Made by a program: the position numbers and the translations under genes. A stretch of DNA of 27,618 nucleotides from a virus, in the IMG/VR virus record IMGVR_UViG_3300036792_000285, positions 1 to 27,618 of that record, one strand, 5' to 3'. A model generated the notes under the pieces. The model searched no databases. It had not been told where the DNA came from and saw only the letters and a list, made by a program, of their open reading frames with translations. Shown here in pieces: positions 14,180 to 20,847 of this stretch (the stretch's first letter is position 1; each line of letters opens with the position of its first letter).

Positions 14180-15130
14180 CTACCAGGAGACGACCAGAAC
14201 CTCTGCGGCGCCCTCAGAGCTGCCGGACCGGTAAGCGTCCTCCACCGTGGCCAGCGCGCCCCAGCACCGGGCTACCCGGTCCTCCCCGTAGTCTTTGGCC
14301 ACCCCAGCGTACTTCTGCGCCAGGAACGCGGGCACACCCAGCCGGCCCACCACGTCCCGGCGGCTGATGTTGTCCCGCGCCGCGCGGTGCAGTGCTGCCA
14401 AGGTGCCCAGTCGGGACGACAGCAGCCCGATCGAGTACCCCAGCCCGTCATCGCCCAGGGACTCGGCGGCCAGCATCGCGCCCTTGCGGTCGCCGGTGAT
14501 CAGCTTGTCCGCGAAGTCGCCGGGCAGTTCGCTGCACAGCAGGTCCAGCGCCCAGTCGTCCACAGTGCCGCCCAGCAGCCGGGCCTTGGACAGCACGGTC
14601 CGCACCTCGCCCAGGTCGCCGGCCGCCCGCTCCAGCAGGTGCCGGGCCTGCGTGACAGTCAGCCCGGGCATCTGCCGGCACGCCCACGCGGCGGCCTCGT
14701 CGGGGTCCAGCGAGGTGCACCGCACGACCTGCCCGACCGTGGAGTCCCGCAGCCAGGTGCACGGCTCGGCCAGCTTGCCGTCCCCGTCCCGGGGGAAGTC
14801 GTCCGCACCCGAGTCAAAGATCAGGTGACTGCCGCGCAGGGAGTGCTTCTCAGCCAGCCATATGTGCAGCTTCTCCCAGTCCCGCAGCTTAGCGGCCTCC
14901 CGCACCGTCACCAGCCGGACCGGGGTCAACGGGATGGCCAGGACAGACGCCCAGATGTCCCGCTCGCGCACCCGCCCCGCGGTCCAGGTGTCGGCCTCGT
15001 CGGGCGCGATGGCAGCCGCGGTCGTCGCGATGACGTCTGATACCAGGGTGCGCTCCGGGCCGCACACCCACGTGACCCGGTTAGGCCCGTGGGCGGCGAA
15101 CGCCTTGGACCACTGGTTGTACGAACTCAC
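14180..15130 (-). CDS. DNA polymerase III delta subunit-like clamp-loader protein
   Basis: 316 residues, GTG start overlapping the upstream stop (GTGA). The layout follows HolA (delta): an N-terminal AAA-like fold with TWVCGPERTLVSDVI in place of a true P-loop, VRLVTVREAAKLRDWEKL, an SHLIFDSGADDFP segment, and a C-terminal helical collar region containing DRKGAMLAAESLGDD, YSIGLLSSRLGTLAALHRA and LGVPAFLAQKYAGVAKDYGE, a region typical of delta proteins. Delta opens the sliding clamp. The delta-prime-like gene lies upstream, with one gene between them. The length is near that of bacterial HolA. Confidence is moderate to good since the assignment rests on pattern and context. Confidence 0.72.
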   Translation of the reverse strand: MSSYNQWSKAFAAHGPNRVTWVCGPERTLVSDVIATTAAAIAPDEADTWTAGRVRERDIWASVLAIPLTPVRLVTVREAAKLRDWEKLHIWLAEKHSLRGSHLIFDSGADDFPRDGDGKLAEPCTWLRDSTVGQVVRCTSLDPDEAAAWACRQMPGLTVTQARHLLERAAGDLGEVRTVLSKARLLGGTVDDWALDLLCSELPGDFADKLITGDRKGAMLAAESLGDDGLGYSIGLLSSRLGTLAALHRAARDNISRRDVVGRLGVPAFLAQKYAGVAKDYGEDRVARCWGALATVEDAYRSGSSEGAAEVLVVSW

Positions 15131-15588
15131 GGCGTGATCAGGCCGCCCGGGCCGGGCTTCGGCCCGCTTCCGCCGCCGTTGCCGTTCTGCTGGGCCCGCC
15201 AGGCCTTGGCGATCACCGACTGGGGAATGTTCGCTCCCATGCCCAGCTGCATCTTGCGGACCTCGGCCTTGATGCCCTCCAGCTCCGAAGCGATCTTCGT
15301 CTCGAAGGCGACCTCGAACTGCATCCGCATCAGCTCCCTGACCTCCGGGACCACGCCGCCCAGCCGGCCGAACATGAAGTCAATGAACGCGTCCAGCCGG
15401 ATCCGGGTAACGGAGGCGGGGTCAACCTCCCCGCCGAACGCGGCGATCGCCTCCACCTCGCTGTTGTTGTGGGCGGTCAGCCGCTTCTCCTCCTTCCGCA
15501 GCTGCGCGGTGTCCTGCTTGACCTGCTCCAGCTGCCGCGCAGCCTCCAAGTCGTCGATCTCGGACTGCACTGCCTCGTCCTCGTTCAT
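15127..15588 (-). CDS. Coiled-coil protein between the clamp-loader genes
   Basis: 153 residues, ATG overlapping the previous TGA (ATGA). Residues 1-45 form a charged coiled coil (LEAARQLEQVKQDTAQLRKE). The middle contains DPASVTRIRLDAFIDFMFGR, then another helix (LMRMQFEVAFETKIASELEG), and the tail is Gly/Pro-rich (NGNGGGSGPKPGPGGLITP). No catalytic motif is visible. Its place between delta-prime-like and delta-like genes suggests it might be an adaptor, but this is only context. Confidence 0.75.
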   Translation of the reverse strand: MNEDEAVQSEIDDLEAARQLEQVKQDTAQLRKEEKRLTAHNNSEVEAIAAFGGEVDPASVTRIRLDAFIDFMFGRLGGVVPEVRELMRMQFEVAFETKIASELEGIKAEVRKMQLGMGANIPQSVIAKAWRAQQNGNGGGSGPKPGPGGLITP

Positions 15589-16406
15589 CTTGCCTCCATC
15601 AGTGCCCCCGCCAGGGCGCGCACCGCGACCTGGGGACGTGCCCGTCCGCTTGCTGCCAAGAGTGCCATACCGCGGCGCGCGGCGGTACGCCCGATGACCA
15701 TCCGCTCTGTGCTGCTGAACACAGGAGTCGGCCGTCCTGACGCGGCCGCGCCCAGCAGTTCGCGCAGCATCCAGTCCTCGGTATCGCCCCACTCGCGGAC
15801 CGATCTTTCCAGCAGGTCCTTGTCCCGGGTGGCGACCGCCTTGAGCACGTTGAGCACCGCCTGCCGGGCGGGCCGGAACCGCTGGGCCGCCTCCATAGCC
15901 GGGGCAATCCTGCCGCGCCCTATCGGGGCCAGTGCGGCCGCGTCCTTGGGGCTGAACCCCTGCCGGGCCAGTACCTCCGCCACCTGCCGCTCTGTCAGCT
16001 CGCCCAGCCGCCAGATCAGGCACCGGCTGGACACCGTGGCCAGAGGCGACCGGGACGCGACCAGCAGGAACCGCGCGTAGTCCGGCGGCTCCTCCAGCTC
16101 TTTGAGCAGGGCGTGCTGCACCGCCAGGGACTTGGCGCCGTCCAGGTTGACGGTCACCAGCTTGATGCCGCTCCGCGGCGCGGTGTCGAGGAACTTGCGC
16201 ATAGCCCGGATGTCGTCCACCCCGGGCCGGTCGCCGCGCCAGCGGTCCCACTGTCCTGGCACGGCGTGCTCGGCGATGTACTGCGCCAGCAGCCACTTGC
16301 CGGTCGACTCCGGGCCCAGCAGCAGCACCGGCTGAGTCGGCAGTTCAAGCTCCAGCGCGGCCCGGCACCGTTCGTGCCCGATGACCGGGCAGGTGCCCTC
16401 GGTCAC
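15585..16406 (-). CDS. DNA polymerase III delta-prime-like clamp-loader subunit
   Basis: 273 residues, GTG start overlapping the sigma-like gene's stop (GTGA). It reads as a clamp-loader AAA+ protein: GPESTGKW (31-38) as a P-loop in which the usual Ser/Thr after Lys is Trp, VNLDGAKSL (86-94) where Walker B should read DEA, LLKELEEPP (100-108), a hallmark of this family, and VSSRC (125-129), the SRC arginine-finger motif. Degenerate nucleotide-binding motifs with an intact SRC motif are what delta-prime shows in bacteria. It would place its arginine finger against an ATPase subunit not present in this window. A C-terminal helical region follows. A gamma-type motor is unlikely because of the changed P-loop. 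Confidence 0.78.
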   Translation of the reverse strand: MTEGTCPVIGHERCRAALELELPTQPVLLLGPESTGKWLLAQYIAEHAVPGQWDRWRGDRPGVDDIRAMRKFLDTAPRSGIKLVTVNLDGAKSLAVQHALLKELEEPPDYARFLLVASRSPLATVSSRCLIWRLGELTERQVAEVLARQGFSPKDAAALAPIGRGRIAPAMEAAQRFRPARQAVLNVLKAVATRDKDLLERSVREWGDTEDWMLRELLGAAASGRPTPVFSSTERMVIGRTAARRGMALLAASGRARPQVAVRALAGALMEAR

Positions 16407-17311
16407 GCCGGAGTCGGCGCTACGCGCTCTAGGTGGTGGACGACCGCGTTGAGGACGTGCGGGGCAGGCTGGTGGTGGTCACCCGGCTCTAGCTTCAGGT
16501 CGGGGAACATGGCCCGCTCGGCGCGGGCGATCTTGTGATAGTCCATCCCCGCCAGCGGATTGCCCGCCCGCGCCAGTGGCTGTCGCACGTGCGGCTGCCC
16601 CTTGACCGCCCGCAGCAGCGCGGTCGCCTGGCGGGCGTGGGCCATGGTGTAGACCTCGCCGCCGATGGTGATGCGCCGTGACAGTGCTGCCTGCTGCCGC
16701 AGGTTCTGGCGGAGCCACTGCATCCACCGCCCGGTCACCGCCTGCGATACACCCAGGCGCTGCGCCGTCTCAGCCAGCCGAACCTCTCCGGTGACCGCGG
16801 CCTGGCTGATCAGCGCATCGAACAGCCGTACCAGATCGCACGAGTCGCGATCGGACCGCTTGGGGACGATGGCCAGGAACGACCGGGCTTGCCGGATCCA
16901 CTCGGCCGCGTCGATATGCGAGGTGTCGTCTTCCACCCCGCCGAACAGGTCGGCCATCGACAGGCCGCTGTCCTCGTCGGATGACAGCGGCGCGTCGAGG
17001 ACAACTGCCTCGTGCTTGCGCAGCCGCCCCAGCTTGTCGCGCTGCCCCTTGAGGTACAGCTGGATCTGCGCGGTGACGAACGTACGGAACCGCGCCTGGA
17101 TGTCCTTGCCGTCGTGGTGAAACTTCATGCCGGGATCGAACATCCCGATCACGTCGCGCTCGACCAGCCGGGTCATGATGTCCATAGCGACGTCCTCGGC
17201 GTCTTGCGCCGGTATCGCCGGGGTGTTGGCCACCATTTTGCGCAGGTAGCCGTAGTACTGACGGAACAGTTCGTCTGGACCAGAGGGTGCCAGTAGACCG
17301 TCATCACGCAT
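16403..17311 (-). CDS. Sigma-70-family-like protein (divergent, ECF-like layout)
   Basis: 302 residues; ATG 17311 is preceded by GGTGGGGAG at 8 bases, so the longer open frame to 17377 is not used. Residues 14-95 resemble sigma region 2: LFRQYYGYLRKMV, then QDAEDVAMDIMTRLVER, then FRTFVTAQIQLYLKGQRDK. An acidic linker follows (SSDEDSGLSMADLFGGVEDD). A helix-turn-helix at about 176-203 (EVRLAETAQRLGVSQAVTGR) would be region 4, and an extra 100 residues are appended. Sigma factors direct RNA polymerase to promoters. An unrelated DNA-binding protein remains possible. It is the first gene after a 98-base leader, which suggests its own transcription unit. Confidence 0.6.
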   Translation of the reverse strand: MRDDGLLAPSGPDELFRQYYGYLRKMVANTPAIPAQDAEDVAMDIMTRLVERDVIGMFDPGMKFHHDGKDIQARFRTFVTAQIQLYLKGQRDKLGRLRKHEAVVLDAPLSSDEDSGLSMADLFGGVEDDTSHIDAAEWIRQARSFLAIVPKRSDRDSCDLVRLFDALISQAAVTGEVRLAETAQRLGVSQAVTGRWMQWLRQNLRQQAALSRRITIGGEVYTMAHARQATALLRAVKGQPHVRQPLARAGNPLAGMDYHKIARAERAMFPDLKLEPGDHHQPAPHVLNAVVHHLERVAPTPA

Positions 17312-17409
17312 GTGATAACTCCCCACCTGATTGGTAGCCTGGCTCCGGCCAAGAAGACCAGGCTTGTCACTTGTCAATCACCTTAGCAGGCGATAATGCT
17401 TGCGCGTCC
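17312..17409 (-). promoter_or_regulatory. Leader with -35-like TTGACA and hairpin before the sigma-like gene
   Basis: On the minus strand TGATTGACAAGTGACAAG contains a perfect TTGACA (17372-17377) in the same TGATTGAC context as the three repeated promoters further right, but no good -10 lies 16-18 bases on. Downstream, AGCCTGG (17358-17364) and CCAGGCT (17336-17342) can form a 7-base stem with a 15-base loop in the 5' leader. No U-run follows, so it is not a standard terminator. Confidence 0.45.
17321..17327 (-). promoter_or_regulatory. GGTGGGG ribosome-binding site
   Basis: The minus strand reads CAGGTGGGGAGTTATCACATG. It decides ATG 17311 over the in-frame upstream start for the sigma-like gene. 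Confidence 0.65.
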
Positions 17410-17817
17410 TTATCGGCCGCACTGAATACGGTCAGCCGCCACCGCCCGCAGGGCGTACATGGCGTTGTGGCTGACATGGAACTTGTCCCGCAGCACCTTC
17501 TCAGGAACGTGGCGGCCCTCTCGCAGGCACGTCATCAGTTCCTTCAGCAGCTCCTCGTTGAACCGGGACGTCTCGGGCGGCGCAGCCGGGGACACCGGCC
17601 CGCCCAGCGCGTAGCGCCCGGTCGACGGGTGAATCTCCACGGACCTCTGCTTGGCCGCGGCTTCCCTGATGCCCGCCTGGCGGCCCTCCTCGAAGACGAT
17701 CGCGGTCCGCACCGCGTGCCGGGTCAGGCCCAGCTGCTTGACGATCATGCCCTCGGACATGCCGTCCTTGTGCATCCGGACGATCTCGTCCGACACCGGC
17801 CGAGTCTCGTCGGTCAC
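17410..17817 (-). CDS. Protein with two helix-turn-helix-like segments
   Basis: 135 residues, GTG start overlapping the upstream stop (GTGA). The first segment, MSEGMIVKQLGLTRHAVRTA (about residues 20-39), is a resolvase-like helix-turn-helix, and HVPEKVLRDKFHVSHNAMYA (about 103-122) reads as a second one. A Pro-rich linker joins them (GGPVSPAAPPETS). It is probably a DNA-binding regulator. It is the last gene before the break that precedes the sigma-like gene. Confidence 0.7.
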   Translation of the reverse strand: MTDETRPVSDEIVRMHKDGMSEGMIVKQLGLTRHAVRTAIVFEEGRQAGIREAAAKQRSVEIHPSTGRYALGGPVSPAAPPETSRFNEELLKELMTCLREGRHVPEKVLRDKFHVSHNAMYALRAVAADRIQCGR

Positions 17818-18023
17818 GGGGTCACCTCGTACACGTCCTTGCTGCCCGGCCCGTTCGGCATGACCACGATGACCGCGCCGGCCCTGAGGTTGTCGAGGAC
17901 CTCCTTGGCGTACTCCGGGGTCGCCTCCAGGTCCAGCGACGCAGCCAGCGCGTCGATGCCGTCGTAGACCTCCTCGGACGGCTCGTCGTCGCCCTGCTCG
18001 TAGGCCAGTACCTTGATGATCAT
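17814..18023 (-). CDS. Small acidic protein, function unknown
   Basis: 69 residues, ATG overlapping the upstream stop (ATGA). MIIKVLAYEQGDDEPSEEVY is followed by a helix (DGIDALAASLDLEATPEYAK), DNLRAGAVIVVMPNGPGS and YEVTP, a small alpha/beta fold. No motif points to a function. Confidence 0.72.
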   Translation of the reverse strand: MIIKVLAYEQGDDEPSEEVYDGIDALAASLDLEATPEYAKEVLDNLRAGAVIVVMPNGPGSKDVYEVTP

Positions 18024-18415
18024 TTCTCTCCTTCCTTGGTTACTTCCCTGGGCCGCTGCCCGTACGGGCGCTTCGGCATCTCGGCGATGGACCCAGGGAA
18101 CATGTCCGACGCCGCCTTGATCGTTACCCATCCGAACGCTGCCCGGCTAGGGGCGTGCCCTTTGTCGTCCCAGACGTCCATGCCGGTGTCCGGGTTGACC
18201 TCCTGGAGGATGTAGCCGTGAGTGCCCTTGTTGCCGAACGGGGTGCGGAACACCTTGCCGCCCTTGATCCAGAACTCCCCCGCCTCCACCCGCCGGTCGG
18301 CGTCCTCGAACGACAGTTCGCTGGCCACCCTCCACCGGCGGTTCTTGAACCACTCGGCCATCCTGCGCTCCCGCGACGCCTTGAGCGCGGCGGACCGCGG
18401 GGACGGCTCGTTCAC
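18020..18415 (-). CDS. Unknown protein with basic N-terminus
   Basis: 131 residues, GTG start overlapping the upstream stop (GTGA). It has a basic helical N-terminus (SAALKASRERRMAEWFKNRR), then a beta-rich middle (GEFWIKGGKVFRTPFGNKG, GYILQEVNPDTGMDVWDDKG) and a basic tail with KRPYGQRPREVTKEGEK. It could bind nucleic acid, but no family is recognised. Confidence 0.72.
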   Translation of the reverse strand: MNEPSPRSAALKASRERRMAEWFKNRRWRVASELSFEDADRRVEAGEFWIKGGKVFRTPFGNKGTHGYILQEVNPDTGMDVWDDKGHAPSRAAFGWVTIKAASDMFPGSIAEMPKRPYGQRPREVTKEGEK

Positions 18416-18654
18416 AGGCTCTGCACCTCGCCCCACAGTGTGTTGGCCGCGGTGCCCGCGGCGTCTATAGCCTCGTGCAGTTCCTTGGCCAGCCGGTTCA
18501 GCTCCGCGGCTTCCGCAGGTGTCCCGGCCGGTGCCCGCAGGGAAATGTGCTTGATCCGCATGACCAGCAGCACCGCTGCGTCCAGGTAGTCGGCCGTTTC
18601 GTCCGCGTACGGGTACAGCGCCTCTACCTGCTGGGCGCTAAATGTTGATGGCAT
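18412..18654 (-). CDS. Small helical protein, function unknown
   Basis: 80 residues from ATG 18654, preceded by GGAGAG 7 bases upstream, overlapping the previous gene by 17 bases. It appears all-helical: QQVEALYPYADETADYLDAA, VLLVMRIKHISLRAPAG and ELNRLAKELHEAIDAAGTAA. No cysteine or catalytic motif is present. Confidence 0.75.
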   Translation of the reverse strand: MPSTFSAQQVEALYPYADETADYLDAAVLLVMRIKHISLRAPAGTPAEAAELNRLAKELHEAIDAAGTAANTLWGEVQSL

Positions 18655-18853
18655 ATTTGGCTCTCCTTCGTTCTTCCTTCTGCGCGCACACCTCAGCAGT
18701 GTCTTCCCGCCTGTGATCGTGCGGGCAACGCCACCCGTCAGGCAGCGTGCCGTGCCAGACCGGCTGCCGCGGCCTCGGTTGCTGCTTTGACCGCCAGACC
18801 GTGCCGCCCAAATAGAACGGCCCGGGCAGCGGTATGCGCCAGCCTAGTCTCAT
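18638..18853 (-). CDS. Small C-x-H-x-H...C protein
   Basis: 71 residues, ATG overlapping the previous stop (ATGA). Residues 1-40 are hydrophobic/basic without a membrane helix; then RCPHDHRREDTAEVCAQKEE gives C43, H45, H47 and C56, a compact possible zinc site. The C-terminus is basic (EERRRAKYAINI). Confidence 0.68.
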   Translation of the reverse strand: MRLGWRIPLPGPFYLGGTVWRSKQQPRPRQPVWHGTLPDGWRCPHDHRREDTAEVCAQKEERRRAKYAINI

Positions 18854-19008
18854 GCCAGCTGCACCCCGGTGATTTCCCACACCGCGCTGCCGACCGGCAG
18901 ACGGCGCTCTCCAGTCAGGTCGTTGCGCAAGGCGTCCAGGATGTCACGCGGGTCATCGTCCTCGGGCACCGTCACGGTGACCAGCACCGGCACCTCTTTA
19001 GTCTTCAC
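18850..19008 (-). CDS. Small protein, function unknown
   Basis: 52 residues; GTG at 19006-19008 four bases after the upstream TGA, stop TGA at 18850-18852 overlapping the next ATG. VPVLVTVTVPEDDDPRDILD, then ALRNDLTGERRLPVGSAVWE, a strand-helix-strand layout. Strong third-position G/C and tight junctions support it. Confidence 0.65.
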   Translation of the reverse strand: MKTKEVPVLVTVTVPEDDDPRDILDALRNDLTGERRLPVGSAVWEITGVQLA

Positions 19009-19012
19009 ACCC

Positions 19013-19282
19013 TCAGTCCTCCAGTATGTCCGGTGGGGTCGCCCACCGGGCTTTTTGCTCGGCGCGCCTGCGCTCCACCTCAGTTACCGCCGCGTCCCTG
19101 CGGCCAGCCCGGAAGTCAGCCCGGTCATTGTCCCGCCAGCGGATGAATTCCGCCTCCGGGTCCAGTGCCCGGTCCGGGTCGCGGGCGTACAGGTCCTTGA
19201 ACTGCGGGCAGTAGCGGGTGTGCTCCCGCGTCACGTCCGCGTTCTTGTCTGTCCGCCCGCACCCGGGGCACCGTCCGGTCAA
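19013..19282 (-). CDS. Small zinc-finger-like protein
   Basis: 89 residues, probably starting at a TTG that overlaps the upstream stop (TTGA). RCPGCGRTD and REHTRYCPQF provide C5, C8, H21 and C25, a plausible single zinc finger; the rest is a charged helix (EAEFIRWRDNDRADFRAGRR, VTEVERRRAEQKARW). No family is recognised. Confidence 0.68.
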   Translation of the reverse strand: MTGRCPGCGRTDKNADVTREHTRYCPQFKDLYARDPDRALDPEAEFIRWRDNDRADFRAGRRDAAVTEVERRRAEQKARWATPPDILED

Positions 19283-19542
19283 CCGTGGCCGCCGAACAGC
19301 TCCAGCGCCTGCGCCAGCGATTCGTCACTGCGCTTCCGGGCGCTGGTGCGAGGGTCCGTCCGGTCGGCGATCCACGCCTTGGCAAAGGCCCACATGCTGC
19401 GGACCTTCTCCTGCGCGTACCAGTCGGCCAGCAGCGCCTCCCGCAGCTTGGCGCCCTCGGCGACGGGCATCGGCCCGAAGCCGGGGTACATGTCCAGCAG
19501 CGCGGTGAACGCCAGGCTCTCGTCCAGGCAAGTCTTGCGCAT
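19279..19542 (-). CDS. Small protein, first gene after a repeated promoter
   Basis: 87 residues from ATG 19542, with AGAGGTGGGGG just upstream; the open frame to 19608 runs through the promoter and is not used. It is mostly helical with conserved-looking aromatic residues: ALLDMYPGFGPMPVAEGAKL, then LLADWYAQEKVRSMWAFAKA. The function is unknown. It begins a run of nine coupled genes ending at 17410. Confidence 0.75.
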   Translation of the reverse strand: MRKTCLDESLAFTALLDMYPGFGPMPVAEGAKLREALLADWYAQEKVRSMWAFAKAWIADRTDPRTSARKRSDESLAQALELFGGHG

Positions 19543-19545
19543 ATC

Positions 19546-19552
19546 CCCCACC
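19546..19552 (-). promoter_or_regulatory. GGTGGGG ribosome-binding site
   Basis: The minus strand reads GAGAGGTGGGGGATATG; it sets ATG 19542 as the start of the first gene of this unit. Confidence 0.6.
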
Positions 19553-19579
19553 TCTCTGCAGAGACCGCGTTGCCCCTGC

Positions 19580-19615
19580 ACTCTACTATAACGCCTTACG
19601 GTCGTCAATCATTCC
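19580..19615 (-). promoter_or_regulatory. Repeated promoter/operator motif, copy B
   Basis: On the minus strand GGAATGATTGACG is followed after a 17-base spacer by TAGAGT (19580-19585); TTGACG (19603-19608) is the -35. TTGAC and GTAAG form an imperfect inverted repeat with a 4-base centre around the -35. TATAGT (19585-19590) overlaps the -10 but would be too close. The TGA inside GGAATGATT is also the stop of the gene upstream (19609-19611). See copies A and C. Confidence 0.65.
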
Positions 19616-20031
19616 GAGACAGGCTGCCCACGGACTTCACGCACCTTGACTAGCTTGCGGATCTTGTCCCGCGCGGCCACGGACGGGTCGGGAATGTCGC
19701 GCTCGCCGTGGTCGGCCGCCTCGGCGCCGGATCCGAACAGCGGCACCGGAGACTCGTACTCCCAGACCGACTCGTCCAGTTCCCCGGCGTGCAGCCGGGC
19801 GGCGAGGGTGTCGTGCATGTCATGGCACCCGGCCCACCCCGAGCACAGCTTGCCGTCTGCCTGGTGACACAGGAACACGCCCATGGCGCCAGCCTGAGCC
19901 TGCTCCACGATGCTGCCGTCGTAGCCGCGCAGTTTCTCGTACTCGCTCTGGGCCCACACCCCAGACGGCACGTCACGCCGGTACGGGCACGATGCGCACG
20001 GACTGGGCCTCGGCTTCAGTTTCTCGCTCAC
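19609..20031 (-). CDS. DUF6283-like cysteine-rich protein
   Basis: 140 residues, ATG overlapping the upstream stop (ATGA). PCASCPYRRDVPSGVW (C12, C15), FLCHQADGKLC (C55, H56, C63) and GWAGCHDM (C69, H70) match the pattern of the DUF6283 family found widely in actinobacteria and their phages, likely a metal site. Its activity is unknown. The stop codon lies inside promoter motif copy B, so this is the end of a transcription-unit-like block. Confidence 0.75.
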   Translation of the reverse strand: MSEKLKPRPSPCASCPYRRDVPSGVWAQSEYEKLRGYDGSIVEQAQAGAMGVFLCHQADGKLCSGWAGCHDMHDTLAARLHAGELDESVWEYESPVPLFGSGAEAADHGERDIPDPSVAARDKIRKLVKVREVRGQPVSE

Positions 20032-20285
20032 CGGGTGTCCTCCCGCAGCACGTCGGCGCCAGCCTGACGGATGTGGTACGCCACGTGGCCGTTGTCGTCC
20101 TGGTCGGTGTAGACCAGTCCCTTGCGGGCCAGGCTCGCCGCGGTCGCATGGATGCCCTGCGGCGACCGGCCCTCGAACGTGACCGGGTGCGACGACAAGA
20201 TGTCGGCCGGGGTCAAGATCCGCAGGCCGCGGGCGGCGTACAGCACCTCCAGTAGCTGCCGCTCCTTCTTGGTTATCTTCACCAT
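20028..20285 (-). CDS. Winged-helix DNA-binding protein
   Basis: 85 residues from ATG 20285 (overlap of 7 bases with the upstream gene); the longer frame to 20510 is a shadow. MVKITKKERQLLEVLYAARG forms helix 1, TPADILSSHP helix 2, RSPQGIHATAASLARKGLVY the recognition helix, and DQDDNGHVAYHIRQAGADVL a wing and last helix. This is a MarR/PadR-like minimal winged helix, so a small transcription regulator is likely. It is a candidate binder of the nearby palindromic promoters, by context only. Confidence 0.75.
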   Translation of the reverse strand: MVKITKKERQLLEVLYAARGLRILTPADILSSHPVTFEGRSPQGIHATAASLARKGLVYTDQDDNGHVAYHIRQAGADVLREDTR

Positions 20286-20530
20286 GTGACGTCCACCCAC
20301 TCGTAGTCCTCGGCGCTGTCGTCCCGCGTGGTGTCCTGGTGCTTGCCGTCCGGCCGCTCGATGTAGATGTCGGTCAGGAACATGGCCCGCCGGTTGAACG
20401 ATCCCTGCCGCCGCGCCAGCGTGCGCGCGGTGGCCTTGACCTCCTGCTCGGTGCCGGTCGCCAGGATCTCGTCCACCGGCTTGCCGCACACCGCCCGCAG
20501 CAGCGTCCACTCGCCTGCCACCCAGGGCAT
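20279..20530 (-). CDS. Small protein, function unknown
   Basis: 83 residues from the ATG overlapping the upstream TGA (TGATG at 20530). MPWVAGEWTLLRAVCGKPVD, then TEQEVKATARTLARRQGSFN, and a strand-rich, acidic end (AMFLTDIYIERPDGKHQD, SAEDYEWVDVTW). No motif is recognised. Confidence 0.7.
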   Translation of the reverse strand: MPWVAGEWTLLRAVCGKPVDEILATGTEQEVKATARTLARRQGSFNRRAMFLTDIYIERPDGKHQDTTRDDSAEDYEWVDVTW

Positions 20531-20847
20531 CAGAACCCCAGGCGGCGCAGGTCGGCGTTCAGGATGCGGGCCAGGACCCGGCATTTGCTGGTGACGTAGG
20601 TCTTGCCGTCCACGTCCGTGCCGACCCCGAGGTCGGTGAAAACGACCCCCGCCTCGATGGCCGCCTTGAGGCGCTCGGCCAGCCTGCGCCCGCCGTACCC
20701 GCCGTTGACGCCGATGCCGTGCGTGCAGGGGCGGTCAACGCCCTTCCAGTACGTCCACACGGTGAAGTGCCCCGGTGTCCACTGGTCCTCGGCGTCGCTC
20801 CACACGATCTCTACCCGGTCTAGGGCCGGGGTGATGATGTCGCTCAA
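20530..20847 (-). CDS. Probable separate gene at the 3' half of a fused frame
   Basis: 105 residues from a TTG at 20845-20847 that follows AGGTGGGGACCT, the same ribosome-binding-site type found behind the other copies of the promoter motif. The sequence includes RVEIVWSDAEDQWTPGHFTV, HGIGVNGGYGGRRLAERLKA and VGTDVDGKTYVTSKCRVLAR, a single alpha/beta domain of unknown family. The frame is also open upstream without a stop, so the same residues may exist as the C-terminal part of a 232-residue protein. Both products could be made. Confidence 0.5.
   Translation of the reverse strand: MSDIITPALDRVEIVWSDAEDQWTPGHFTVWTYWKGVDRPCTHGIGVNGGYGGRRLAERLKAAIEAGVVFTDLGVGTDVDGKTYVTSKCRVLARILNADLRRLGF

Noticed and set aside
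17336-17364. Intrinsic terminator before the sigma-like gene
   Set aside because: The stem has no following T-run on the minus strand and lies downstream of the TTGACA-like element, so it is better described as a leader hairpin.
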